Below, one piece after another: positions 25,301 to 37,400 of a stretch of 64,000 bases of DNA. This stretch comes from Membranipora membranacea (Eukaryota > Bryozoa > Gymnolaemata > Cheilostomatida > Membraniporidae). The stretch spans positions 14,324,001-14,388,000 of the forward strand of contig OU612065.1 of assembly GCA_914767715.1 (NCBI GenBank). The letters run 5' to 3'. Under the pieces are notes generated by a model. That model was not told the DNA's origin, did no database searches, and worked only from the letters and a program-made list of their open reading frames with translations. Numbering within the stretch: position 1 is the first letter of the stretch; every line of letters starts with the position of its first letter. A program made the translations under genes and the position numbers.

Positions 25301-27909
25301 TAAGCTTGTGTGCCACGTGGCTTCAGTATCGTTCAGTAGCATCTATCATAATAATGCTTGTATTTGGATTGCTCATTAGTCAAGTTCAGTTCTCCATCAC
25401 CTTTGCATAACTCTTCAGTACACCTTAGTTAGTCATTTGAGGGAGATGCAAAATAAGGAATTCAAATGTGCGATTCATCTTTGCTCTTGAAGTTATCATG
25501 AAGTTGCAGCTATGGTTTTGTAGTCTGTCTTCTCCATTGTGTCCTTGAACTCATTGCCCCAATCATTGCAATTGCATTGCATTGCAAAATCCTTTATCAG
25601 TCTTCTATTTAGGCAGCATCACTCCCAAATCATTTACTCGGCAGAATTACGGTTCTGGAAAGGAACATATGGCAGATCTCGCCTTTCTCACCAAGGAACT
25701 ATCAGAGTATGATTTTGGCAGGTCACAATCAAAAGACCCTCAGAATGAGGTCTTGCAAATAAGGCTCACCAATAAGGGTTTTGGTTGTACATTTCCAATA
25801 TTATGGAACGTAGTGCAAGTCTCAGCAGCAGGTGACAACTCCAACTTGTCTCTGGGATGCTGACTTTGGAGTTTCCCTCTCTCCCATTGCAGGGATGAAT
25901 GATCCACCTTGATTATGACCAGCAGCTGTTTATTAATATCAGGATGGGAGGGGGCTTTCAGTGATGCCGAATCACTGATGTATAGTATTGGACAGGAATA
26001 CTGTTTGCACTAAGATAATTTTTTTAATGTAGTCATGTTGATGAAGTGGACAGCTTGGAGCTTGTGAACACTCTTGCAAAGTGATGTTCAGCAGTGATCA
26101 TGAAGTAGCAAAACAGTTCACCAGTTGAAATGATACATATATGAGTTGATATTTCATTTTGTGTGCATATATACGTAATTATATACTATTCCTCAACCAG
26201 GACGATGACACCACAGGAACATTTGATGAATGGAGTGGTAATAGAGTCGCTACATGGATTTATTATGTAAGTAAGGTATTATGTTTACTATGATAGTTTA
26301 CATTGTTACACCTTTTTCCCCTTAGGATGATGAGAAACATCAGGTATATCCTACATGGCAAGGAAACAGAGTTGCCACATGGATCTACTATGTAAGTTTG
26401 GAACAGAACCCCGGGATATGGAAACTAAAACATAACTGCTCTGCCGTCTTGTCCCATCCTTATAGCTTGTTTGGTTTTGTAGCTGCCATTTCCTAGTTAC
26501 CAACCCGCTTGATCTCCTGAACCATCACGAAGAGTTGTCTGCGCCTTGTTTTAATTAAGCCACTGGAAACTAAATTTGTTCAGGTGTAGATAAGATCAGC
26601 GCTCCAATTTCGAACAAAATTTGATTCTTTGAATCGCAATGGCAATATCCAACTTGAATTGCACATGGGCAATTTGCCTGGTAACTAAGACCTCGCAATC
26701 TAGACAATGCATCATAAACGTCAATGATCAACCAGTTTGGAAATATCAACACAAAAAAGATGATTTTGGCCAATGAAGAAAAGTTGCCCCAAAATATTAC
26801 TTGCCACCTATTTATGCGCTGTCCGTCACACCAGGGCATTCTCCCTGGTCACACCAAGCTTCTTGAGCTGAATACGCCCCAAGATTTAAAGGATTAAGAG
26901 TATAAGTACTCAATGATTTTGGTTTGCAATTGCTTCTCATCTTCCCGCTGTCATGTTGCTCAACTCCTAATACATGTACTTTGCTGATAAACTAAACATG
27001 ATTGCTAATGTGAGTCTGTCGTTTTGAATGTCTGCGGCTCCCCGCTTGAATAAGTTCTGTAATAAGCTTGGCTCTGTTCACACAGCTTGTGGTTACTGGT
27101 GACGATAATTTATCTTAAGATTTTCACTGCTGATTCTATTCTGTGAATTTTTAGCTATCAGATGTGCCAGCTGGTGGCTTGACTGTCTTCACAGAGATTG
27201 GTGCTAAAGTCAACCCTGTCAAGGTTAGTCTTATGCTACACTTCATAGTTTCATATTCCAAACTTGACCAGACCAAAGAGTAGCGAATCTATTTACGTTA
27301 CATATTTGAAAATGTTCATTTTGATTGAAAAGAAAGACTTTTGCAAGTCAAACCGTATATGATTGCTTACATTGCTATACAAGATTATATAAAAGAGTTG
27401 ATTATTTTCGTTATGACTTCAGGGTTCTGCTGCATTCTGGTGGAATTTGAAAAAGAATGGTTACGCTGATATGCAGACCAGACATGCAGGATGTCCTGTG
27501 TTAGCTGGCTCTAAATGGGGTATGTATTCATTGTGAAAAAGAAGTTAATTTATTAACTCATTGTGTGATGAATAAGAACGAAACTGTAGCTCCACATGCT
27601 AGTTTCGAACTCATACTCTAAGTTACAGTTCAAACTTCCGAGGTCTCAACATTGCGTCTAGAGTTATGGTTTTGTCTATATCCAGGTCATATGCTGCATA
27701 TTCATGAAGTATATACATAAGTGTATACTATTTTCATCCCTTTATACACTGATACACTGATACCTTGATACACTATATTATGTATACACTGATATGAATA
27801 CATATCTATGCCTTGATATATATATTTTTTCCTTTCAGTTGCAAACAAGTGGATTCATTTACGTGGTCAAGAGTGGATGAGACCGTGTGGTATGGAAGCC
27901 GACATGTAA
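19387..27909 (+). CDS. P4HA: Collagen prolyl 4-hydroxylase alpha subunit with two duplicated-exon pairs
   Basis: ER 2-oxoglutarate/Fe(II) dioxygenase that makes 4-hydroxyproline in collagen, working with PDI. Exons: 19387-19565, 19947-20101, 20860-21024, 21246-21409, 22561-22728, 23257-23355, 23774-23950, 24334-24404, then 24733-24886 or 24929-25082, then 26201-26266 or 26326-26391, then 27155-27223, 27423-27519, 27839-27909. Using one of each pair all phases close, giving 544 residues (human about 534). A signal peptide (MKTLYICLGVLLIANVCHA) is followed by the N-terminal dimerisation region, the peptide-binding TPR-like region (SDCFEIGRYAYERGDKYHAL) and the catalytic domain. Iron ligands are HYD or HFD (alternative exons) and the distal His in TRHAGCPV; the 2-oxoglutarate lysine is in AGSKWVANKW. 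No ER-retention tail, as expected because PDI carries it. P4HA1 and P4HA2 are vertebrate duplicates, so only the family name is given. Confidence 0.95.
22332..22364. repeat. Perfect 13-bp-arm hairpin in P4HA intron 4
   Basis: CAAGGAGTTAGAG (22332-22344) and CTCTAACTCCTTG (22352-22364) are exact reverse complements around a 7-base loop. The surrounding 1.15-kb intron holds no exon I can support. Possible small RNA-like fold or inserted element end. Confidence 0.55.
24733..24886 (+). other. P4HA alternative catalytic exon 9a
   Basis: A 154-nt exon, entering in phase 2 and leaving in phase 0, between TTGTTGTAG and GTAGGC. It encodes the stretch from AWLYDEYHPMINAIT to YEPHYDMSR, including the iron-binding H-Y-D. 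It aligns without gaps to exon 9b (38 of 52 residues identical counting the split serine). Joining it to 9b would shift the frame. It has no stop or damaged splice site, so it looks usable. Confidence 0.88.
24929..25082 (+). other. P4HA alternative catalytic exon 9b
   Basis: The second 154-nt copy, between TTACATTTTAG and GTAAGA, only 42 bases after 9a. It encodes the stretch from AWQYDAYHSTFTTIT to YEPHFDMSL with the iron-binding H-F-D, the form usual in vertebrate enzymes. Same entry and exit phases as 9a. The 42-base gap is probably too short for splicing 9a to 9b, which with the frame rule makes the two mutually exclusive. Confidence 0.88.
26201..26266 (+). other. P4HA alternative exon 10a
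   Basis: A 66-nt phase-0 exon between CCTCAACCAG and GTAAGT. It encodes DDDTTGTFDEWSGNRVATWI followed by YY. The GNRVATW strand is the conserved family core; the first ten residues form a variable loop after the HxD strand. Confidence 0.85.
26326..26391 (+). other. P4HA alternative exon 10b
   Basis: A second 66-nt phase-0 exon between CCCCTTAG and GTAAGT, 59 bases after 10a. It encodes DDEKHQVYPTWQGNRVATWI followed by YY. Thirteen of 22 residues match 10a, and nearly all differences fall in the loop half. Because length is a multiple of three, frame alone does not prevent using both or neither. Confidence 0.85.
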
Positions 27910-28848
27910 AGTCATAATTCCTAGATAATTTGACATGACCATCGATGTCTCAGCAAATATTTGCAGCCTCTTTCATGAGGATTTCAATGCTTATTCATGG
28001 TTGTACCTCCACTAATAAATAATTGACATCTTTTTTTAAAAGCCTTTTATGCGTTTGACTGACTTCATTTGTACAAAAATGTACAGAAAAAAATCTCAAT
28101 TTATAACTAACCAGACTCATTTCATAAGCAGCTGATTTCCATGGGTGCGAATTTATTATTTTAACTGTTATATCGACGAAAATGTGCTCAATCTCAATTT
28201 GCTTTTAATCATATTATGCACTTATTATACATATTATCCACTTTTGTATTATCTAACCGGAGGAATTAGATTGTTAACTTATTTGCTGAGTAAAAATGAT
28301 CAAAATCACAACAGATGAAGCAATAAAATGTGATAAAACCCAAAAATGTAGACTACTTGTATTTGATTTATCAGTTGGCTCAGCATGCTACTGTGATAAA
28401 CCTACGATACGCTCAATAATCTCTTGATGCTTAAATTTGAAAACAGCTAGCAAGTCATCTTCACTCACAAGCGAACTGTTTGTATCTATACATCTCTATC
28501 TACATGTATGTATATACATAATTTATTATTTGTTCTCACGATTGGCAATGCATTGAGGTAATTTATTTCTTATTGTAATTTACATCAGCAACAGCAATCT
28601 GAAGTGCTGGGACAGGAGAATCCCGCAAAGTGTACCTGAAATCGAGCAATCAGGAGACAATATAGAGTCATGTCTTCAATCTCTTACCAGAGTTGTGCGA
28701 TTTAGACTTATTTAAGGTCTACCATACAGAAATCATTGTCAGACTACAATTATGTAGTTATGTTTCATCACTATCCATGTTCGGTCTCAGCTCCTGATTA
28801 GTGATTTTCTTCTATTTTACCTTCAGTAAATATAATAGTTCATATGCC
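27910..28848. other. Intergenic region, P4HA to TMEM198-like gene
   Basis: About 0.9 kb, AT-rich, holding the P4HA 3' end and the presumed promoter of the next gene. A pyrimidine-rich acceptor (TTTTACCTTCAG) ending at 28825, 23 bases before the ATG, hints at an upstream non-coding exon. Nothing else recognised. Confidence 0.5.
28014..28019 (+). terminator. Candidate polyadenylation signal of P4HA
   Basis: AATAAA 105 bases after the stop codon, the first canonical hexamer downstream. Confidence 0.5.
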
Positions 28849-30805
28849 ATGATGAACGAATCAAGCGTGGACTGTGAGTTGGGTGTTTCTTTGCTGACAA
28901 TGGATGATAAAACTACATTGTTATCGACGCTGATCACTGGAACATTTCTCTTGATAGCTGCTGAGTTCTGCACTGCAGGTTGGTCGAGTTACACACAAAG
29001 TTGAAATTATATTGATTTGCCCAGAAATGAACTCCACTTAGCCAGAAATTCTATCAAATGCCTATTATAATGCTATTCAACACTCGTCACCGTTAATAAA
29101 ATGTGTGTGACGGGAAATTGCACCCTGAGATTAACCAAATACCTGTGGAAGAATGTGCAAATAAATCATCCTGGTTTAGGATGCCATGAAATGTACTTTT
29201 ATTCGACTGTTTAATCATTGCATGTGACGGGAAATTGTACCCTAAGATTACCTAAATACATATGGGGAAAACCATGCAAAAAAGTCTTTGTATAGTTTGG
29301 TGCCATGAAATGTACTTTTATTTGACTATGAATAGACTGGCGGGCTCCAACTACCTAAGGATTGTCGGTGGCTTTGTGTATAAATTATCGTGCAGCCATA
29401 TATATTGCTGTTATTATCATATCATTATTATATGCTATACATATAAGCCTTTTTAACAATCATTTGCCTGATTTTAGGGTAACCACTAACCATTTGATTT
29501 TGCATACCATAAACATATTTACACCCTTTGTGACCCATACCAGTCCCGGGACAGTCCTTTATAATCTGTCTATACTGTTTCCTTGATAATGAGAATGCAG
29601 CATCTCTGCATTGCCAGTTCTGCTTATATTCTACATGTAATGGTGAAACTGAATACCCTACATTACAAAAATGCTGTTGGGGCCACCAGTTATCCAAACC
29701 ATGCAGTTTATCAGTGTATGAACTATGAAGGCAGTTCAAACACTTAATCAGTACAATCTGTATTCCTATTTATTACACAGACTTGTTTCTTTCTTTGATT
29801 TCAGGTTACAGATTTTTGAAGATAACCAGCCATCTCACTGGGTTCATGACTGTTTACTTGATCACGTTTTCCGTACTCTACAATCTATCTGACCTCAGTG
29901 TGGCTTTACTTCTGGGTATATCTGGCTGTGCGGGTGCAGCTGCAGGATTTATCACGGTGCTAATCCGACCCCTCGCCTTAATATCTCTAGCCTTACAAGC
30001 TTCTGGTTTGGTCGGCTGCTTAATTCTCATGACTATTTCATACTTATTTGAAGATGTTACTCTAACTCAGCTTGGCTGCACTATGACAGCCTGCTCCGTA
30101 TTGCTTGTGATTTTAAGTCTTCAGCCATGTGTCTGTAAAGCTATGGTAATAGCCAACACATCAGTGATCAGTGGCGGGTTGGCTCTTTGTGTCCTGGATG
30201 CTTATATCAACAAGCTGAGAATCATCATACACATAATCTCTCTCATGAGGTTCAAAAGAGAAACAGGAATATGTGAGAAGTCTTGGGCTTTAGTGTCTGT
30301 CTGGCTCCTACTAACCTTATCTGGAGTATTACTGCAGACAATGTTCACAGCAAGAGGTGTAAAGTATGATCATGGTGAGTCTGTATGTAATATTCACTTT
30401 GAAGCCTTGGTTTTTTAATGCCAAACAATTTGTCACAATTACTCCTACGCTCTAAAATTACAACATTATTTTGATACATGCATAATTTGGAGTGAGTTGT
30501 CTACACATAAGATGGTGGTAGACAACTCCACACTAATTGCCACTGCTTCACAAACCAGATCGGATTGCTACTGCTATTGCAACAGCAATAAATGACCGTA
30601 ACTATAATCCAGTACCGTTATAATACTCACAACAGGTTGCCCGTGTAAGGAAAGAAATAGAGACAATTTAACAGCCTATAGTGTGACTACAATCTCCAGC
30701 TCAGTTGAAGATAATTTGAGCTTTCACCTGGAGCCTGAAGAGGAAAAGTTTAGAACCATGTACAGCAGGAGGTTGGCTATTGGGGAAGTTCCCTCTAAGG
30801 TATGA
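28849..30805 (+). CDS. TMEM198: TMEM198-like multi-pass membrane protein (DUF4203)
   Basis: Polytopic membrane protein; vertebrate TMEM198 has been linked to Wnt/LRP6 signalling. Exons 28849-28978, 29805-30374 and 30636-30805, total 289 residues. About seven hydrophobic segments are visible, beginning with LLSTLITGTFLLIAAEF. Family marks are AGYRFLKITSHLTGF (GYRCFK...LTG in human), the glycine/alanine-rich SGCAGAAAGF, and CEKSWALVSVWLLLTLSGVL with its following TARG. The two adjacent ATGs at 28849 and 28852 are equivalent. The end is uncertain: the sequence SK-GTATGA gives a stop two codons after SK, yet AAG|GTATGAG is also a good splice donor, so a further exon may have been missed. The human protein has a much longer basic tail. 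Confidence 0.8.
29106..29335 (+). repeat. Diverged 117-bp tandem duplication in TMEM198 intron 1
   Basis: Two direct copies start with TGTGACGGGAAATTG at 29106 and 29223 and both contain GCCATGAAATGTACTTTTAT near their ends. They differ by substitutions and small indels. No coding potential is shared between the copies. Confidence 0.75.
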
Positions 30806-31122
30806 GTCTCATTATTGTAGCACAGGTTCTTTATGCCGATAAGGCGGTCTGCATATCAAATTGTAGTACAACACTTCCTTATAGATGTTTGTTTTAAATA
30901 ATCACAAGGTCATATCCCTCACCATATCCCAAAGATTGGGCCACGAAATAGTGGGTGCCTTGAAGGGGAGGGGTTAATTTGCTCTCAGTACATAGGCAGA
31001 GCGAAGCACACCCAGGGGCCCAACAAACCCCAATGGCCATTAGACTGTGGTGGGATTCAAACCCAGGTTCGTCAATACATGCGCAACAAAGGCCCCGCAC
31101 ACTATTTGTCTGAGCTACCTCC
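30800..31122 (-). mobile_element. tRNA-derived SINE-like element
   Basis: On the minus strand from about 31122 the sequence runs GGAGGTAGCTCAG (A-box-like), then GTGTGCGGGGCC, and CTGGGTTTGAATCCCACC (B-box GGTTTGAATCC, plus-strand 31053-31063). The A-to-B spacing is that of a tRNA. A non-tRNA body continues at lower coordinates, with GGGCCCCTGGGTGTGCTTCG, but its far end is not defined. A 5' tRNA-like RNA polymerase III promoter with an unrelated body is the plan of a SINE. It is not a functional tRNA because the anticodon arm does not fold well. Confidence 0.6.
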
Positions 31123-31420
31123 TATTCAGATTAGCATTACTAGCAGTCACTATGGGAAGATTACTCGGAAATTCATAACCCTCATAAAGGTGTGGTTGAG
31201 GTTGAATATGAATTGAATTTTTGTAGGCTTGTTTGAAGGATGTCGAATATGTTGGTAGGCGTTGATTTAAATGAAAATCTTACACCGCTACAACACATTT
31301 CCAGACCAGAGTGGGTGTCACAGTTTAAAATTACTTTCATTATTGGAGCGATACTCGTCTTAGACCAGCACTCACTTATAAAGTTGTATCCTGTTAGTTG
31401 CATCTGGTTGTATTGAGTGC

Positions 31421-31440
31421 AATAAAACTCACATAATAAA
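31421..31440 (+). terminator. Two candidate polyadenylation signals after the TMEM198-like gene
   Basis: AATAAA occurs at 31421-31426 and again at 31435-31440, about 620 bases after the proposed stop. This fits a gene end here, or just beyond a missed last exon. Confidence 0.35.
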
Positions 31441-34400
31441 ACATGACTTGTTTTATTGAATGAACAAGCAGCCTAAAGATCAGACTGTGGCTTTATACTG
31501 AACAACATTTATGAGATTACCTATTACGGAGTTGCTTCTCCACATTACAACAGTGCATTGTAATAAATATGTAGTAGGAAAACCATCAGGACGTGATATG
31601 ATATGTAGTCTTGTGATATCTTGTATTGGTATCGTTACCTAATATCTTTCTGCTCATAAGAAAGATGACATTTTTCAAATTATTGCTCAAGAAAAAATGT
31701 TCTACATAACCACAAAGCTCAACTACGCGTTATCATGAGTACCAGCATCCCTCAAGTAGTGCATGCCGTGTTCGATGCTTGGCCTCACTGCTGCATATTC
31801 ACCAAGCTTGACATATGGGAGCAACTACTCCATGTTGGCGGCTGCACCCAAAATCTTTGTGAGCTCCTTCAGATTATGGATGTTGGATGTAGATTTCTGT
31901 GTATTTCCAGAGCTGGTTAAAGGGGACCAAATGAATCTTATCTCGATTTGGCCCTTTTCAACCAGCTAAAGAGAGCACTAGGCACTTAGTAGATCTTCAC
32001 AGCTACTGTTGCGTCCAATCTCTGTCCATGCTCTGACATAAGTAGAAACTTGCGACAGGTCCACAACATACTTCATTACATTCCATGTGAGGATGGATCA
32101 CCACAGTATGCAATGAAATACGGTGAAGACAACTCCTTCTCAACGTGAAGATTTGATAGTAGACCATTTAGAGGGCAAATATACAAAAAATGATTTTGAA
32201 CATTAGTAGAAGATCACTCACAGCCATATATCAAGACACCTTGTTCCTTTGATCTAGAAAACTTACTCACGGGAAGATAGGTATCTGGTTTTGCTGCATT
32301 GTGTAGAAAACGCAAAACACGTCGTCCGATATAAGCTGCCTCTAGGCAGGAAAATCACAGCTGAGCCTGACCTGATGCTGCTGAGACTGTAGTAGAGACT
32401 AAAGAGTGACTGATGACAACCTACTGAATAGATGCATCAACGATACTAAGTGCATCTTTTTTGCTACGAGGTCATGTTCAATATGCTGCATAGGACATCA
32501 ATCGATACAATAATTTCATTTAATGCACTAACTAATCCATGCTTGCCTTGGACTATAAGTGGTAAGCTCTATCTAACTTAATTCAGGCATCTACACCATT
32601 AACATACTATACCAATATATATGACTATAGTCTCTAGCGCTATCTAGACTGAGCTCTTAACACAAGTGGATTCATTTGATGAATGCCCCAATCAATACTC
32701 CCTCTTGAGTTTATAAGTCTCAGATCTATATCCCGCTAGCATCATTTCTTCCCATATGACTTTACTGTCTATCAAACATTACTATTGAACTCTAATTGCT
32801 GAAACAAAAGAAACCTGCCATTAAGTTACAGTTGTTCATGAACATCTGCTATAATTCCACAAATCAAATTGCAACGCATAAAATCACTTACACTCCAAAG
32901 TAGAATCCAAGCCTTTGACAACAAATTGGATCAATAACAGCTTTCAAAAGCCTCCGGAAGATTTCTCAGTTCAATGTTTCCAAATAATTACTAAATTAGC
33001 AGCTTATGTCACGTCTTGTACTGCGCTGATGTTGGACATCAAAAGTTGATTCAGGCCAACACAGAGCAACTTGAAACTTTTCTCTTTGCAACTTCAGTTC
33101 ACTGTCTCTAATACTTCTACCAAAGCATCACTTTAGGTTAAACTGCATCCTTCTTTGTAAACAGAGTATTTTCTAGGGAGTATTGCTTTTCAAGCATTGA
33201 CAAGGATATTTGCAAAAATATAAACAAATAAAGTTTGCAGTTTGACACCTATTGATGACTATCAATTTCTAAAGCATGAGTATTCTATATAAAAAATGCT
33301 GTCAAAAAGGAATCATACTGTTTGATTATCTCTTCATGTATACATACCGATGCCGTGTTGGATGCAAGTAGATCTTCAAAACGTAATATAACCACAACTA
33401 ACCCAGCTGACTAGTACAACAGTAAATTCTCCAGTGTGCGAGGCATCTGCTTACGTAGGGTTGCTCAATCAGGCTGATAGTGTTCTCTCATGTTCTCATA
33501 GGCAGCACTGAATTATGATCAGCTAGAACGATTGATTGAAATTGATTATGACTGGTGATGAGGCTCCTTGACAAGGGATCGTTTGATTAGTAAGGTTAAC
33601 CCCTAATCACAAGAGACAGGACAGCGTTAATAGTCTAAGTTCTCTCCACATCACCAATCGATGATGTGTACCAAAAGCTGTGTATGATGAGTGTGTTAGC
33701 AGAACTCTGAAGCTACAGACGCTGCAGTGCTACAGTGACATATGGTACACTATTTATACAGCTCATTCAGACCTAATGCTGCATACATAATGTGACGAAT
33801 TATTAGACTGAAGAGCTTTTCCCATAGCCACATGACATAGCATGGTTACTGTTGGTAATCACCTTCAAAGTTACCTGGCGTGTTATGAGAATTATGGTGA
33901 GAGTGTTGTACGTCTTTAGGTCATTGACACCAACATCCATAATATGAATTACAAAAAGTTTGCCATAAAAGGACAATGATGGCGTATTCATTCATACAGT
34001 GTGTCTTGGTATGCCCTCATAACTCCTAAAGTATCCTGAAGGCTTGAGTTTATTGAAAGACTTACATGTATTGAATGATATAATTATCTCAACCTTACCC
34101 TGTATGTGTTAACAGCAGAGGTCATTGAGAGGATATCAATAGACAAGACTTTGTGTATTACTACGCTACCGTGCGCTACCAGATAGGAAGGACTTCTAGC
34201 GTGACTCTACAAAAAAAGATAAATCCCTGGGGTTGTGCAGACTGTATACATAGCCTATTGCATAATTGTTGATGTTGAGTAAGCAAAAGAAAGCATCAGG
34301 ATACGCTAATAAGTTTTTTTTTTCAAGGTGGCTTTCCGATTTCCTTCATTTGCTTCTAACATTAATTTTTCTCATTATCTGGATGCCGTCACTGTTATAC

Positions 34401-37400
34401 ATAAGCTTGCGCTGCTAATGATATTTATTACCAGGCTGATTAGGGTAAATAGTCTGCGGAAGCAGTATAATCAGCTGTATAACCATTAAAGTCATGTGAT
34501 ATACAACTACTTGTAATATATGATATGGATAAACGCATTCATTCCACCTTTTAGCAGGGTAGCCAAATCAAGGAATAATGCATGCAATAAGTATCGGCAG
34601 TTGTTATAGGTCAATCCTAGACTGTGTTCATTGCAGATTTCTTCGATGGTTAATGAATTACAAGGGTTATACTCTTACAGATTTGCATGCGTAGCACTGA
34701 CCGTAGAATATATGCAATGTAATGTAAGCGATGAAGCTCTGCAATGAACGCCATTCTTATAAACACAGAAATTATTATAAGTTCACTCCTCCCTATGGCA
34801 TGTGTTCCTAAATTACTAAACAGAACACCATCAATGATACTGCGTATGCTGATGCAAATTATTTCCCTAAGAATTAGGAAAGATGGAGGTTTCAGGGCGT
34901 TGAACTTGAATTACACATTTCGCTTCACTTGAGACGGTGTCAATGAGTGTCTAGAAGGGGTAAAAATGTTTGTAGTGCTTGTGAATTACCATTATTATTA
35001 GCTAAAATAATATTAATGCCATTTTAGATGAGATGACCGTTGTGCATGTCAAAGTTAAAATTTGTGTATCGAATGGGTTCTTTGATTGTGCCGGTATCAA
35101 CAAAACACTATAGTATCATCTATCTGCATCAATATAGTCAGTGTTGGTGACCCTAGAGAGACAGCTGGTGCCTACATTGGTGACAAAGAACTGTTCTATG
35201 CTTGTAATGGGAAAGCTCTATTAATTGCTATGTATGACCAATTAAAAGCATTATGGCCGAACTGAAAGCCTTTGTGGATAAAAATTAACAAGATGTTGAT
35301 TTTTCATTAGATAGCAACCCCCTAGTCTCTAAACAATATGGGTATAACTGTTCACTTGGAGAGTTGTCTATCCATGATGTTTTAGTTTACGCCATCATGG
35401 CCATGCAGTAGTGTTTTAACAACGACTTATTGCCCAAGTCATCGCCAGACATCCTATTTAAGATATTTTTCAAGCCTTATGGATATTTCTGCAGTCAAGC
35501 TTGTTTTATGGGAAAGATATGATAAGATACTAACATAACATATTATTCTGAATCGAGCAGAATTCAAACGTCCCTTGGGAAGTATGACAGAAAGTTTTCA
35601 GGGAATCAATGACCAAATAAAAGCCCTAGGCTTGGTACTGAACTCTCTGAGACTGTAACAGCACTGATGCGTAAATAGTCACATCTGAATACATCACCCG
35701 GTCAGTCTGACTGAAATGTTTGCATCAGTTGTGATGTTCCTACAGTTTTTAGGACAGATATCTATAAATAATTTAAACCTGCTGGCGTTGTACAACGTTG
35801 GTGGTGTCTCACACAACACATACCTTAGGTTGCTATTTTCCTGGTATTTTGATGGCTACCTACATGCTGACTAAGTTGAAGCAAGAAAATTACTGACTGA
35901 TTAGGAATATTGCTCTGTTTGTCTTCAAATCGCTCCTATGCGAGCATCATGTCCGTTTTCACTGAGGGTTATTTAGAATGCAAAGGATCGGGTTGTAACA
36001 GACTTCCGGTTTGTTATGTCGGTGAGTAAATGCGGACAAGAATCTAGAAGTTTTCATTCCTTTAGAATGTTCATGTACATTTTAGTAAATACCAAAAACG
36101 CCATGGATGTGGCATGTTAGCTCGTATCACATCAAAAACATAACGATAGTTAGCAATAATTCATTTTTACTTACCTGATACCAGTGCTGGCATGATCTAT
36201 ATTCCACCGCAGCTTGTATTGTTATGTTCATTGATCATACCGTGCCAAGAGTTTTTTTTATATCTGATCGCTCATCAGCCAAAAATGACTCATGAAAGCA
36301 TAATGTATGCCTGCATGCATTCACATCCCGACCGATCTAAGAAGAATCTGTTGAATGTTAGATTTTTGTAACTGAGCTCGTCAGTAAGCCAAGGTTGGAG
36401 AACAACTGAAGATACCTCGACTCTCACAAAGCTTACATGTTGCTCAGTGTTGCGGAATATATGAGAATATCTGCTGGTATGCTGATGATAGCACAGCGAT
36501 TCTCAGTCGTTTGTATTATGCTTGAATGTTAATCCCACAATCCCATATTTATAAAGGCAAGCTACTTCATCATACCCTTGCAATGGAGTCATGTTACACG
36601 GGTCATGTGACTTTCCATATATAGAGCTAACGGCCAATCAATTGTGCATTATTATTACATAGAATTCGTCTGCAAGCTAGCACCATGCATAATGTATTAC
36701 CAATCTAGTATAATAACGGATGAATTGTGGTTCAACATCAAAAGCTGCATATGATATATTGCTTACAATAATTCATGAGTTTTTTTGCTCAGTTTTTCAT
36801 CCCAGCCATTGCATCATCGTTGATAAAAACATTGATTGTGTCTGAATATGGCTGTAGCTGGTATTGTTGTATCGTTGATCGTTACATACTCATACTCCAT
36901 ACTCGGTGTTTGAATTTGGAAAACCAGTCGCCTAAAATCGAATAAAGTTTCTGTTTTTGGAACTGAACCCAGTCTCTCCTTATTTTAAGTGTCCCTCAGG
37001 ATAAATGTAGTGATTGTCAAGGAGTTATTTTACATTCCTTCTTTGGATAAAAAACAAGTTTTTGTAGTCAGATTTTTTGTTGAATATAAAATATAGAGAT
37101 ACACTATACCGATGGCTATTTTGAATATTTGACTCTATGTCATGCACACATCAACTCATATTGGACTAACTCATTCAGCAGTGACATCTATTATGATAGC
37201 TACAACTGTAATTTCTTTGTAAGACATGATTACTAAGATTATCCTGGTGATAAAAAACGACAGCTGAGCATTATGAAGATTTTGTATGTATCTTCTCATT
37301 CGCTGCTCGTATCAATGACTCCAGTTCTATTAATGTATTGGAATGAGGTACTCTCTATATTCAAGACATACACCTTGCAGGAAATACAATACGGTACTAT

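Noticed and set aside
25582-25863. 93-codon frame in the 1.1-kb intron between P4HA exons 9b and 10a
   Set aside because: It looks a little like coding sequence but matches no P4HA segment or other family I know, is not in phase with flanking exons, and could be chance.
31735-31969. Frames with FTKLDIWEQLL, vaguely like the start of an RT core
   Set aside because: One short resemblance without any second motif; too weak to call a retroelement.
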